A DNA stretch of 64,000 bases from Sediminibacterium sp. (GCA_017537025.1 JAFWCB010000006.1:124001-188000); one strand, 5' to 3'; counted from the stretch's first letter, positions 9,802 to 19,240 are shown. Notes: a model not told the origin generated them from the sequence alone. Numbers and translations are program-made.

Positions 9802-11268
9802 ATGGGCAAGCCAACCGGATTTTTAGAACATACCAGAGCATTACCTTCCAAAAGAAGTGTAGCAGAACGTGTGCATGACTATTATGAGTTTGTTAACAAA
9901 ATGAGTGATATACAACTTAATCAACAATCATCTAGATGTATGAATTGTGGCGTTCCTTTTTGTCATAGTGGTTGTCCGCTCGGAAATATCATTCCCGAAT
10001 TTAATGATGCCGTATACCGCCAGAGTTGGGAAGAAGCTTATGAAATTCTTTCATCTACCAATAATTTCCCGGAGTTTACCGGTAGAATTTGTCCGGCTCC
10101 TTGTGAAAGCGCTTGTGTACTAGGTATTAATCAGCCCCCCGTTACCATTGAAGAAATTGAAAAACATATTATTGAAATAGCATTTGAAAAAGGGTTTGTA
10201 AAACCAAAGAAACCGAATATTAGAACCGGTAAAAAAGTGGCAGTGATTGGCTCTGGTCCGGCAGGATTAGCAACTGCTGCGCAATTAAATTATGCCGGGC
10301 ATACTGTAACCGTATTTGAGCGTGATGCAAAACCGGGCGGTTTATTGCGGTACGGAATTCCTGATTTTAAATTAGAGAAATGGGTGATCGATAGAAGAAT
10401 ACAAATAATGGAGGAAGAAGGTATTGTATTTACCTGTAATGCCAATATAGGTGTAAATATGAGCGTCAATGATTTGCTCAGAGAAAATCATGCTGTGGTA
10501 TTAGCAGGTGGCTCTACCATTCCAAGAGATTTACATATTGAGGGACGAGATTTAAAGGGGGTTCATTTTGCGATGGAATTTCTCAAACAACAAAATAAAA
10601 GAGTAAGCGGGGAAAATTTGGATGAAGAAAATATTCTTGCCACCGGTAAAAATGTACTCGTAATCGGAGGTGGAGATACCGGAAGTGATTGTGTAGGTAC
10701 ATCAAATAGACAGGGTGCAAAATCGGTTACGCAATTTGAGTTGATGCCTAAGCCGCCGGAGCAAAGAACTGAAAATATGCCTTGGCCGCAGTATCCCATG
10801 TTATTAAAAACTACTTCTTCTCATGAGGAGGGAGCGAGCAGACAATGGGCTGTTGCAACGAAAAAATTTATTGGCGATGCAGCTGGAAATTTAACCGGGG
10901 CCCTCATTGTAGATTTAGAATGGAAGATTGGTGCAGATGGTAAAGCAAGTTTTACAGAGATACCGGGTTCTGAAAGAGAAATAGCCTGTGAATTAGTACT
11001 ATTAGCCATGGGTTTTTTATATCCGCAACAAAGCGGACTGATACAGCAGTTAGAGGTAAGTCTCGACGAAAGAGGTAATGTAAAGGCTACCGATAAGAGT
11101 TATCAAACCAATTTATCAAAAGTATTTACAGCGGGAGATATGCGTCGCGGACAATCATTAGTTGTATGGGCCATTAGTGAAGGAAGAGAATGTGCCAGAA
11201 AAATCGATGAATATTTAATGGGCAGTAGTTTGCTGGAAGCAAAAGACCGCAGTTTTTTAGCGCAATAA
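9802..11268 (+). CDS. gltD: Glutamate synthase small subunit
   Basis: This 488-residue FAD/NAD(P)H oxidoreductase passes electrons to GltB. The N-terminal iron-sulfur cysteines are seen in CMNCGVPFCHSGCP and CPAPCESAC. The FAD-binding Rossmann motif is VIGSGPAGLATAAQ, the NAD(P)-binding motif is VIGGGDTGSDCVG, and the C-terminal FAD contact is FTAGDMRRGQSLVVWAI. Its length and domain order match the beta subunit. It is the second gene of the gltBD operon, with a 36-base spacer made of 7-base repeats just before its start codon. Confidence 0.98.
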   Translation: MGKPTGFLEHTRALPSKRSVAERVHDYYEFVNKMSDIQLNQQSSRCMNCGVPFCHSGCPLGNIIPEFNDAVYRQSWEEAYEILSSTNNFPEFTGRICPAPCESACVLGINQPPVTIEEIEKHIIEIAFEKGFVKPKKPNIRTGKKVAVIGSGPAGLATAAQLNYAGHTVTVFERDAKPGGLLRYGIPDFKLEKWVIDRRIQIMEEEGIVFTCNANIGVNMSVNDLLRENHAVVLAGGSTIPRDLHIEGRDLKGVHFAMEFLKQQNKRVSGENLDEENILATGKNVLVIGGGDTGSDCVGTSNRQGAKSVTQFELMPKPPEQRTENMPWPQYPMLLKTTSSHEEGASRQWAVATKKFIGDAAGNLTGALIVDLEWKIGADGKASFTEIPGSEREIACELVLLAMGFLYPQQSGLIQQLEVSLDERGNVKATDKSYQTNLSKVFTAGDMRRGQSLVVWAISEGRECARKIDEYLMGSSLLEAKDRSFLAQ

Positions 11269-11310
11269 AACGCAAGCTGGGCTTCGCATACGTTTGCAAT
11301 TTGCGGTTTT
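11267..11310 (+). terminator. Probable terminator after gltD
   Basis: The stem AAAACGCAA / TTGCGGTTTT, with one bulged base and a 25-base internal segment that can itself pair, starts at the gltD stop codon and ends in a TTTT tract. The pairing is imperfect, so termination efficiency is uncertain. Confidence 0.5.
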
Positions 11311-11331
11311 ATTCTAATATATTATAATTTG
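11300..11331 (+). promoter_or_regulatory. Candidate Bacteroidota-type promoter for amt
   Basis: TTTG at 11300-11303 is followed 19 bases later by TATAATTTG (11323-11331), close to the -33 TTTG / -7 TAnnTTTG pattern of the phylum's primary sigma factor. It is about 95 bases before the amt start, in very AT-rich DNA. Confidence 0.4.
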
Positions 11332-11358
11332 TAAAATATTAATTTTTCTCGATGAAAA

Positions 11359-11385
11359 TTGATAATTATTAATTATTTTTATCAA
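11359..11385. promoter_or_regulatory. Dyad TTGATAA...TTATCAA upstream of amt
   Basis: Perfect 7-base arms separated by 13 bases, between the candidate amt promoter and the amt start codon. It could be an operator or an RNA hairpin; in DNA this AT-rich it may also be chance. Confidence 0.3.
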
Positions 11386-11425
11386 AATATTAAATATTAT
11401 TTTATTTTTTAATAAAAACTATGCA

Positions 11426-12808
11426 ATGACAAAAATCACCTTTAAACAACTCGCCCCATTTGCTGCTTTGGCTGCAGTAGCCATTGCTGCCTTATTTGTT
11501 CCTGCCCTCCCCAATTTCAACGACGGCGGAAAATACAGCGCTGCGGATATTACCTGGCTACTTATAGCCACCGCATTGGTATTTTTGATGACACCAGGTT
11601 TAGCATTTTTTTATGGCGGTATGGTACATAGAAAGAATGTGATCTCCACCATGATCAAAAGTGTTGTGGCAACAGGTGTTGTATCTGTACTCTGGGTTTT
11701 TGTAGGGTACAGTTTATGTTTTGGAGAATCAATCGGCGGTGTAATCGGTAACCCCTTTACCCATCTTTTTTTTAAGGGTGTTAATTCAGGGGCGCCTTGG
11801 AGCTTAGCGCCTACTATTCCACTTGCTTTATTCGCCTTATTCCAGTTGATGTTTGCCATCATTACACCCGGATTGGTGGTTGGGGCTGTAGCAGAAAGAA
11901 TTCGTTTCACTGCTTATATCTTATTTATTGCCTTGTTTAGTTTGTTGGTGTATGCACCCATTGCTCACTGGACCTGGCACCCGGAAGGTTTCCTGTTTAA
12001 GATGGGGGTGCTCGATTTTGCCGGAGGTACCGTAGTACATATTTCAGCAGGTTGTGCAGCACTTGCCGGAGCATTGGTATTAAAACGCCGGCAATCGCAT
12101 ATAGAGCATAAAGAAATTCCGCCTGCGAATATCCCTTATGTATTAATAGGCACCGGGTTACTATGGTTTGGCTGGTTTGGCTTTAATGCAGGTTCTGCAG
12201 TTAGCGCTAACGCGCTTGCTGTATCCGCATTCGGAACAACCAATACTGCAGCCGCTGCTGCCGGTTTATCTTGGATGTTTTTTGATGTGGTTAGAGGTAA
12301 GAAACCCTCTGTACTAGGCTTCTGCATAGGTGCCGTAGTTGGTTTAGTAGCCATAACGCCTGCAGCCGGATTTGTAGCTATTCCTCAAAGTATTTTTATT
12401 GGCGTAGTTGCAGCTATCATTTCTAATCTCGCTGTTTATTATAAGAGTAAATCTAAGCTAGACGATACCTTAGATGTTTTTCCTTGCCACGGTATTGGCG
12501 GTATGGTTGGTATGTTACTTACCGGCATATTTGCTACCAAAGCTGTGAACAGTGCCGGTAATGATGGTTTATTTTATGGCAATGTATCTTTCTTTTTTAT
12601 ACAGCTCAAAGCCCTTGCTATTGTTGTTGTGTATAGTTTTGTTGCTTCATATGCGATTTTTAAATTTATCAATTTTGTACTTCCGCTACGGGTAAGTTCT
12701 GAAGAAGAAGAAATTGGTTTAGATGCTACACAGCATAACGAAAAATACGTACAAGGCACTTTACTGGTAGAAAAAACCGGAGAATTAGCAGAAACCATTT
12801 CTCATTAA
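11426..12808 (+). CDS. amt: Ammonium transporter
   Basis: A 460-residue Amt/MEP/Rh family channel. An N-terminal hydrophobic segment precedes the conserved TWLLIATALVFLMTPGLAFFYGGM. Other signatures are APIAHWTWHPEGFL, VVHISAGCAALAGALVL (pore His region), LLWFGWFGFNAGSA and DVFPCHGIGGMVGMLLTGIFA (second pore His), together giving about 11-12 membrane helices. It imports ammonium that the adjacent gltBD system assimilates. No glnK/PII gene is next to it, unlike the classical glnK-amtB pair. Confidence 0.97.
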   Translation: MTKITFKQLAPFAALAAVAIAALFVPALPNFNDGGKYSAADITWLLIATALVFLMTPGLAFFYGGMVHRKNVISTMIKSVVATGVVSVLWVFVGYSLCFGESIGGVIGNPFTHLFFKGVNSGAPWSLAPTIPLALFALFQLMFAIITPGLVVGAVAERIRFTAYILFIALFSLLVYAPIAHWTWHPEGFLFKMGVLDFAGGTVVHISAGCAALAGALVLKRRQSHIEHKEIPPANIPYVLIGTGLLWFGWFGFNAGSAVSANALAVSAFGTTNTAAAAAGLSWMFFDVVRGKKPSVLGFCIGAVVGLVAITPAAGFVAIPQSIFIGVVAAIISNLAVYYKSKSKLDDTLDVFPCHGIGGMVGMLLTGIFATKAVNSAGNDGLFYGNVSFFFIQLKALAIVVVYSFVASYAIFKFINFVLPLRVSSEEEEIGLDATQHNEKYVQGTLLVEKTGELAETISH

Positions 12809-12821
12809 GATTTTCTCAAAA

Positions 12822-12885
12822 TAAAAAGGTACAGCCTGTACATAAACTTCTCTGACAAAGTTTAAAGGCTGTACCGAATTTTTAA
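12822..12885 (+). terminator. Intrinsic terminator after amt
   Basis: Perfect 9-base arms GGTACAGCC (12828-12836) and GGCTGTACC (12867-12875) with a 30-base loop, followed by GAATTTTT. It lies 20 bases after the amt stop and before the porin gene, so it may separate the two genes or only partly attenuate read-through. Confidence 0.65.
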
Positions 12886-12903
12886 CTACAAAAATTCTTT
12901 GCA

Positions 12904-13986
12904 ATGTTACAAAAAATTATTGCTATAGGCACATTATGTGTAGCCTTTAGTAACCTTTCAGCACAAACACCTCCTTTTGAAAAACCCGCCCCGAAAGTTT
13001 TGGTAACCGGCTACGCCGATGTATATTATCGATACAATTTTGATAATGCAGCAACTACAGCCAATAAAAACAATTATACTAGTTTCACCAATTCTCAAAA
13101 CTCTTTTGAACTTGGAATGGCCTCTATCAAACTCGAGCACAACACCGGTAAAATCGGACTGGTAGCCGACCTCGGATTTGGTAAACGAGCTGAAGAGTTC
13201 GCCTACAACGATGCCAATACACGCGCCGCCATTAAACAGTTATATATCAGTTATGCTATTACCGATAAGCTTAAATTCACAGCCGGTACCTGGGCAACCC
13301 ATGTTGGTTATGAATTGGTAGACCCTTACTTGAATCGTAATTATAGTATGAGTTATATGTTTTCATACGGTCCCTTTTCACATACCGGTATAAAGGCAGA
13401 ATATACAGCAGGTAAACATAGCTTTATGCTAGGTGTTGCAAATCCAACCGATTATCATTCTGCAAATTTCTCGGCGAAATATGTCATTGGCCAATATGCT
13501 ATTTCCTTGCTAGATGAAAAACTAAAGTTTTATATCAACTACCAGGGTGGCAAGCCGCACGATAGTGCCATCATTAACCAGATAGATTTTGTTGCCTCTG
13601 CCACACTATCATCCAAATTTAGTATTGGCTTTAATGCTACGGAATCGATGTATAGAGCCGTACAGTTAGCTAAAAAGGGGCCTATGAATGATTGGAGAGG
13701 CGAGGCTATTTACCTGAATTACGATCCAACCCCTACATTAGGATTCACCCTTAGAAGTGAGGTATTTATGGATAATAAAATAATCACCCCACTTTTTACG
13801 AGTACTCCTGCGGGGGGCAATGTATTTGCCAATACCCTATCGGCTAATATAAAAGCAGAAAAGAATCTAACTATTATTCCTGAACTGCGCTACGAAAGAT
13901 GTACTCAACCCATTTTTACCAGTAAAGATGGCAATGCTATACAAAATACAATCAGCTTCTTAGTAGCAGCTATATACCGATTCTAA
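12904..13986 (+). CDS. OmpL-like outer-membrane beta-barrel porin
   Basis: A 360-residue protein with a signal peptide (cleavage likely after FSNLSAQ). The mature part has alternating amphipathic strands and ends in an aromatic residue (AAIYRF), as expected for outer-membrane barrels. The opening VLVTGYADVYYRYNFDN and the run ...NSFELGMASIKLEH resemble the porin-2/OmpL-like (bbp2) family of Bacteroidota. Following amt closely, it plausibly forms the outer-membrane route for ammonium or another nitrogen solute. That function is inferred from context only. Confidence 0.8.
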   Translation: MLQKIIAIGTLCVAFSNLSAQTPPFEKPAPKVLVTGYADVYYRYNFDNAATTANKNNYTSFTNSQNSFELGMASIKLEHNTGKIGLVADLGFGKRAEEFAYNDANTRAAIKQLYISYAITDKLKFTAGTWATHVGYELVDPYLNRNYSMSYMFSYGPFSHTGIKAEYTAGKHSFMLGVANPTDYHSANFSAKYVIGQYAISLLDEKLKFYINYQGGKPHDSAIINQIDFVASATLSSKFSIGFNATESMYRAVQLAKKGPMNDWRGEAIYLNYDPTPTLGFTLRSEVFMDNKIITPLFTSTPAGGNVFANTLSANIKAEKNLTIIPELRYERCTQPIFTSKDGNAIQNTISFLVAAIYRF

Positions 13987-14017
13987 AAGCAACCCCTATT
14001 TTTCGTATGTTCGAAAA

Positions 14018-14776
14018 ATGAAATGGCTCCTGAAAGGATTAGAAACAGCTTATAGTATTTATGCACTATGCATGTTCATTGTTGTAATGCTTTTAGTATC
14101 CCCTTTTATCCTTTGTTGCCTTCCCTTCGGAAAAATAAAAGGTGGAAATCTCATTTACAGATTTTGTAGAATATGGGGACGCACATGGTATTATACCATT
14201 GGAGTGCAACACCGCGAAATTTATGAAGCCCCACATGATACAACGAGGCAGTATATTTTTATTGCCAACCATATTTCTTATATGGATATTCCTCCCGTAA
14301 TACTGGCTACCCATCAACCCATTCGGGCACTGGGAAAAGCCGAAATGGTTAAAATACCAATATTCGGATGGATTTATAGGGCAGCTGTAATATTAGTAGA
14401 TAGAAGCAATACGCAAGCTCGTGCCAAAAGTGTTCGTGCCTTAAAAGCCGCCATCAAAAAAAATATCTCTATCATTATTTTCCCGGAGGGAACTTTTAAT
14501 GAAACAAAAAAACCATTAAAATCTTTTTTTGATGGGGCATTCCGTATTGCAGTAGAATCACAAACCCCTATCAAACCTTTATTATTAGTGGATACCTTAA
14601 AACGGCTTCACTATAAGAGTGTATTTTCCTTAACACCCGGTATTAGCAGGGTAGTTTATTTAGAAGAAATACCGGTAAACAACCTTACACAAAAAGATAT
14701 TCCTGCTTTAAAAGAAAAAGTGTACAAAATTATGGAGGAAGGATTGCGCCGCTATGTTCAATATCCCACTCCATAA
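14018..14776 (+). CDS. plsC: 1-acyl-sn-glycerol-3-phosphate acyltransferase
   Basis: A 252-residue membrane-bound acyltransferase of the PlsC family, which converts lysophosphatidate to phosphatidate. An N-terminal membrane helix (residues ~12-35) precedes the catalytic HX4D motif in NHISYMD. Further blocks are LVDRSN and FPEGTFNETKKPLKSFFDGAF, the acyl-acceptor and phosphate-binding motifs. Length is typical. The stop lies 20 bases before the likely priA start, suggesting co-transcription of plsC-priA-murB. Assignment to plsC rather than another LPLAT-family enzyme rests on the motifs. Confidence 0.85.
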   Translation: MKWLLKGLETAYSIYALCMFIVVMLLVSPFILCCLPFGKIKGGNLIYRFCRIWGRTWYYTIGVQHREIYEAPHDTTRQYIFIANHISYMDIPPVILATHQPIRALGKAEMVKIPIFGWIYRAAVILVDRSNTQARAKSVRALKAAIKKNISIIIFPEGTFNETKKPLKSFFDGAFRIAVESQTPIKPLLLVDTLKRLHYKSVFSLTPGISRVVYLEEIPVNNLTQKDIPALKEKVYKIMEEGLRRYVQYPTP

Positions 14777-14796
14777 CCTATTTTTGAAAAAAGAAA

Positions 14797-17217
14797 TTGT
14801 TCGCCGAAGTTATTATACCGCTTGCTCTACCAAAAAACTATACCTGGAAAATTCCCCCTGGTATGGAAACCGCTATACAACCGGGTATACGGGTAGAAGT
14901 ATCTTTACGAAAGAAAAAATATGCCGGTATCGTAAAAAAAATAGTTGCCGATCTTTCTCCATCTATCAAGCCCGCATCCATATCAAATATTCTCGACACA
15001 GAACCTATTATACATCCCACTCAGTTAACCTTATGGGAATGGATGGCCAACTATTATATGTGTTCGGAAGGTGAGATCATGCAAGCTGCTATACCTGCCA
15101 ACCTTAAATTATCTAGCGAAAGTATCCTTCAATGGAACGAAGAACGCGATACCGATTTCAGTGATCTTAGCGATAAAGAATATATCGTTGCAGAAGCACT
15201 CGAACTAAGAAAAGAATTAAGACTAAGTGAAGTTCAAGAACTACTCGATTCCAATAATACATATCCCGTTATAAAAAAATTGATAGAAAAAGGAGTCTGT
15301 TATGTTTGGGAAACATTAAAAGAAAAATATAAACCCAAAATAGAAACCTATATTCAGCTTCATACAAATTATCGTAACGAAGAAAAGCTGGAAGCATTAT
15401 TGAATAATTGGAGCAAAGCCCCTAAGCAAATGGAACTTCTCCTCGCCTATTTACATTTTCAACAAAAGAATGGCGAAGTGATACAATCCGATCTTTTGAA
15501 AAAAGCAAATGCGAGTGCTGCTCAATTAAAAGGATTAATTGAAAAAGGCATTTTAGTTACCGAAAAAAAAGCTGTTGATCGTATAGAAATACTTCCACAA
15601 GCAATAAATACAAATTTTACACTTTCCTCAGCTCAATCGAATGCACTTCTTGCTATCCAACAATCCTTTCAAGAAAAACAGGTTTGTTTATTACACGGTG
15701 TTACGGCATCGGGTAAAACGCAACTCTATATAAAACTGATTGAAGAAGCCATTACCCAAAAAAAACAAGTATTATTTCTCCTACCCGAAATTGCACTAAC
15801 CGCGCAAATGATTCGAAGATTACAAAAAAGCTTGGGCGGTTATATTGCTATCTATCATTCAAAATTCAACCCAAATGAAAGAGTTGAAATATGGAATAAA
15901 GTAAAATCGGGAGAGACAAAAGTAGTACTGGGAGCCAGATCGGCTTTATTTCTTCCTTTCAACAAATTAGGGCTAATCATTTGCGATGAAGAACACGATG
16001 GTTCCTATAAACAACAAGATCCCGCCCCCCGTTATCAATGCAGAGATGCTGCCATTTATTATGCCTCTTTAACAGGGGCTAACGTATTATTAGGTACTGC
16101 CACCCCTTCTATAGAAAGCTACTATAATGCCATACAAGGAAAATATGGATTAGTTACATTGCATGAAAGATACGGCGATGTTCAATTACCTACTATTCAT
16201 TTAGTAGATGTGAAAAATAAAAAAGGATTGAGTACTGAATTAATAGACCGAATCAGAGAAACAATAGCCGCCAAGAAACAAGTGATCATTTTCCAGAACC
16301 GACGTGGCTATAGTCCCTATTTAATTTGTACTACCTGTGGCTGGATTCCCCATTGCGAGCATTGTGATGTTACCCTTACTTATCATAAACACAACCATAA
16401 ACTAAGTTGTCACTATTGCGGTACCAACTATCCTGTTGTACAAACCTGTATAGCCTGTGGTAATTCCAATTTCAATCAAAAAAATTTCGGTACAGAAAAA
16501 ATTGCTGAATTACTAACTGAAGCATTTCCCGATACAAGCATCGCACGTATGGACTATGATAGTGTGAAAGGGAAACAAGATCATGACATATTAATCAAAC
16601 GCTTCGAGCAGAAAAATATTCAAATTTTAGTAGGTACCCAAATGGTGGTTAAAGGATTAGATTTTGAAGACGTCGGTTTAGTGGGTATTGCCGATGCAGA
16701 CGGTATTTTAAACTTTACAGACTTTAGGGTAAACGAAAGAGCTTTTCAACTGATGGAACAAGTAAGTGGAAGAGCGGGTAGAAAAAATGGGGATGGTGAA
16801 GTACTCATTCAGGTTAGCAATACTACGCACCCGGTATTAGAATTTGTGCAACAACATCAATATGAAAATTTATATCATTGGGAAATAGCTAACAGACAGC
16901 AATTTTTTTACCCCCCTTTTAGCAGGCTGATTCAAATAATTTTTAAACATAAAGAGAAACATATTGCCGAAGAAGCCGCCAATGTGTTTATCCAAGGAAT
17001 GAAAAAAGAGTTTGGCCAATACCTGAATGGCCCGTCACAGCCCCTGATCGATCGAATTCGTAATCAATATATTTGGGAAATCTTATTAAAACTACCTAGG
17101 GAATCAAAACTGGTAAACTATTGTAAACATTGTATCAATCAACAACTTATTATCCTGAGTAACAATAAAAGATATAGATCAGTTCAGATCATTCCAAATA
17201 TTGATCCGGTATATTAA
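14797..17217 (+). CDS. priA: Primosomal protein N' (replication restart helicase), TTG start
   Basis: An 806-residue superfamily 2 helicase that reloads the replisome at stalled forks. The N-terminal DNA-binding domain (FAEVIIPLALPKNYTW) precedes Walker A GVTASGKTQLY, the DEEH box (ICDEEHDGSYKQQ), an eight-cysteine double zinc-binding region (CTTCG, CEHCD, CHYCG, CIACG) and helicase motif VI (QVSGRAGR). The predicted start is TTG at 14797: an in-frame stop at 14785 excludes anything further upstream, and the typical N-terminus begins exactly there. It ends one base before the murB ATG. Confidence 0.95.
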   Translation: MFAEVIIPLALPKNYTWKIPPGMETAIQPGIRVEVSLRKKKYAGIVKKIVADLSPSIKPASISNILDTEPIIHPTQLTLWEWMANYYMCSEGEIMQAAIPANLKLSSESILQWNEERDTDFSDLSDKEYIVAEALELRKELRLSEVQELLDSNNTYPVIKKLIEKGVCYVWETLKEKYKPKIETYIQLHTNYRNEEKLEALLNNWSKAPKQMELLLAYLHFQQKNGEVIQSDLLKKANASAAQLKGLIEKGILVTEKKAVDRIEILPQAINTNFTLSSAQSNALLAIQQSFQEKQVCLLHGVTASGKTQLYIKLIEEAITQKKQVLFLLPEIALTAQMIRRLQKSLGGYIAIYHSKFNPNERVEIWNKVKSGETKVVLGARSALFLPFNKLGLIICDEEHDGSYKQQDPAPRYQCRDAAIYYASLTGANVLLGTATPSIESYYNAIQGKYGLVTLHERYGDVQLPTIHLVDVKNKKGLSTELIDRIRETIAAKKQVIIFQNRRGYSPYLICTTCGWIPHCEHCDVTLTYHKHNHKLSCHYCGTNYPVVQTCIACGNSNFNQKNFGTEKIAELLTEAFPDTSIARMDYDSVKGKQDHDILIKRFEQKNIQILVGTQMVVKGLDFEDVGLVGIADADGILNFTDFRVNERAFQLMEQVSGRAGRKNGDGEVLIQVSNTTHPVLEFVQQHQYENLYHWEIANRQQFFYPPFSRLIQIIFKHKEKHIAEEAANVFIQGMKKEFGQYLNGPSQPLIDRIRNQYIWEILLKLPRESKLVNYCKHCINQQLIILSNNKRYRSVQIIPNIDPVY

Positions 17218-17218
17218 T

Positions 17219-18232
17219 ATGCTAATAGCACAAAACATATCATTAAAACCCTTCAATAGTTTTGGTATTGAAGCAATAGCTGCCTATTATTCTCGCATCG
17301 ATACAGCCGCAGCTTTAGAAGAGCTTTTGCAAGAGCCGATAGTACAGCATCAAAAAATACTTGTACTAGGTGGCGGCAGTAATCTTTTGTTCACAAAAGA
17401 TGTAAACGGATTGGTTATTCATAATCAAATAAGAGGAATTCATATCATTCATGAAACAAATGATACTATTTATCTCAAAGTGATGGCCGGTGAACCATGG
17501 CATGAACTGGTGCAATATTGTGTGGTTAAAAACTGGGGGGGAATAGAAAATTTAAGTCTGATACCGGGCAATACAGGTGCGGCACCCATTCAAAATATAG
17601 GTGCTTATGGAGTAGAGATAAAAGATCTAATACATGAAGTAGAAGCTATACAGCTTACCGACGGAAAAAAAATAAACCTTAGTAATACTGATTGTGCCTT
17701 TGGTTATAGAGATAGTATTTTTAAAAATGAATTAAAAAATACGTGCATTATTACAGCAGTAATACTTCGGCTTACAAAAAATCCAATATTCAATACCAGC
17801 TATGGGGCTATTAGTACAGAACTTGAGAAAATGAAAGTTTCCACACTTTCTATATCAGCAATATCGCAGGCAGTTATTAATATCAGAAGCAGTAAATTAC
17901 CCAACCCATCCATTATTGGTAATGCAGGTAGTTTTTTTAAGAACCCAATTATTTCTAAAACCCAATACCTGCAGCTACTAAAAGATTTCCCAACCATGCC
18001 CTCCTACCCCTCCAGAGAAACTGTCAAAATACCCGCCGGTTGGCTAATTGAACAATGTGGCTGGAAAGGATACAGAAAAGGAGATGCCGGTTGCTATGAT
18101 AAGCAGGCGCTGGTTTTAGTGAATTACGGCAATGCAAGCGGCGCTGATATTTATGAACTATCTACTGCCATCATTCAATCTGTTCAAACAAAATTTGGTA
18201 TATATTTAGAAAGAGAAGTAAATATTATATAA
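17219..18232 (+). CDS. murB: UDP-N-acetylenolpyruvoylglucosamine reductase
   Basis: A flavoprotein that reduces UDP-GlcNAc-enolpyruvate to UDP-MurNAc in peptidoglycan synthesis. Visible are the FAD-binding VLGGGSNLLF, the long conserved LSLIPGNTGAAPIQNIGAYG, and the catalytic Ser loop GNAGSFFKNP, with GWLIEQCGWKG after it. At 337 residues from the ATG at 17219 it has the usual length. A TTG 18 bases upstream would overlap priA and is less likely. Residues after GAYGVEIKD match the longer E. coli-like (type I) form. Confidence 0.96.
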   Translation: MLIAQNISLKPFNSFGIEAIAAYYSRIDTAAALEELLQEPIVQHQKILVLGGGSNLLFTKDVNGLVIHNQIRGIHIIHETNDTIYLKVMAGEPWHELVQYCVVKNWGGIENLSLIPGNTGAAPIQNIGAYGVEIKDLIHEVEAIQLTDGKKINLSNTDCAFGYRDSIFKNELKNTCIITAVILRLTKNPIFNTSYGAISTELEKMKVSTLSISAISQAVINIRSSKLPNPSIIGNAGSFFKNPIISKTQYLQLLKDFPTMPSYPSRETVKIPAGWLIEQCGWKGYRKGDAGCYDKQALVLVNYGNASGADIYELSTAIIQSVQTKFGIYLEREVNII

Positions 18233-18247
18233 CACTAAAATTATTTT

Positions 18248-19144
18248 ATGAAACGCTTCATACTTTTCATTGGTTGCTATTTTATCGTGTTCGCAAGCAT
18301 GGCACAAGAATTATCGCTAAGCTTTAATCATATTGCCTTATCTGTAAAAGATGTAAATGCGAGTGCAACATTTTATAGTTCTATACTTGGGTTACAAGAG
18401 ATCACAAACAGAACTAAATCGGAAGGTATACGTTGGTTCTCATTGTTAGACGGTAAAGAATTACATTTAGTTTCAACCGTTAAAGGGCCTGTAACAATAA
18501 ATAAAGCCGTTCATATAGCTTTAACTACAAGCAATATGGATGCCTTAATTAAGAAACTAGCGGCTAATAATATCACTTATTCGGATTGGCCGGGTACTTT
18601 AAATAAGGTTTCGGTTAGGGCAGATGGCATATTGCAAATCTATTTTCAAGACGTTGATGGATATTGGATCGAAGTAAATAGTGTAGCAAGTGATAAAAAT
18701 GAAGAAGTGCTGGCCAAAAAAGATATCGGTGCTATGCTAGACACTCTGAATGCAACTGCCGGCAGGGCTAATTTTGGCGCTTATTTTAAACTATATACAG
18801 AGGATGCCGTTTTCATTGGTACCGATGCAACTGAAGTTTGGGATAAGAAGGCATTTATGCAATTTGCCAAACCCTATTTTGATAAAGGGAAAGCTTGGAA
18901 TTTTACCGTCCTTAAGCGTAATATTTATGTAGATAAATCAGGCGCCTGGGGTTGGTTCGATGAAATGTTAAATACGCAAATGAAAATTTGTAGGGGATCC
19001 GGTGTGGTTGTAAAAGTGGGTAATGAATGGAAACTCAAGCAGTATGTATTATCTATGACCATGCCTAACTCCCAAGTAACCCCAGCAGTAAAATTGAAAG
19101 CCGAAGAGGAAGATGCATTGATGAAGAAACTTATAAGTCAATAG
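18248..19144 (+). CDS. Secreted VOC-domain and NTF2-like fusion protein
   Basis: A 298-residue protein with a signal peptide (ends FASMAQ). Residues ~25-140 form a glyoxalase/bleomycin-resistance (VOC) domain: FNHIALSVKDVNASATFYS, then YFQDVDGYWIEVNS at its end. Residues ~160-280 (MLDTLNATAGRANFGAYFKLYTEDAVFIGTDATEVWDKKAF) are a SnoaL/DUF4440-type NTF2-like cone domain. Both folds are versatile small-molecule enzymes or binders, and no substrate can be named. The fusion of the two in one exported protein is uncommon. It converges on miaA across an 8-base-period inverted repeat. Confidence 0.75.
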   Translation: MKRFILFIGCYFIVFASMAQELSLSFNHIALSVKDVNASATFYSSILGLQEITNRTKSEGIRWFSLLDGKELHLVSTVKGPVTINKAVHIALTTSNMDALIKKLAANNITYSDWPGTLNKVSVRADGILQIYFQDVDGYWIEVNSVASDKNEEVLAKKDIGAMLDTLNATAGRANFGAYFKLYTEDAVFIGTDATEVWDKKAFMQFAKPYFDKGKAWNFTVLKRNIYVDKSGAWGWFDEMLNTQMKICRGSGVVVKVGNEWKLKQYVLSMTMPNSQVTPAVKLKAEEEDALMKKLISQ

Positions 19145-19239
19145 GAAAGCCCGAAAGACCGGAAGTCAGGAAGTCCGAATATATAAGAGTTAAACGGACT
19201 TGCTCACCGACTCTCGGACTTTCGGACTTACCGACTTCT
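19145..19239. repeat. Octameric inverted repeat filling the spacer between convergent genes
   Basis: Left units have an 8-base period: GAAAGCCC, GAAAGACC, GGAAGTCA, GGAAGTCC (19145-19176). Right units are ACCGACTC, TCGGACTT, TCGGACTT, ACCGACTT (19206-19237). The right half is roughly the reverse complement of the left, so transcripts from either side could fold into a long hairpin. It occupies nearly all of the gap between the VOC gene and miaA and may act as a bidirectional terminator. Confidence 0.85.
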
Positions 19240-19240
19240 C

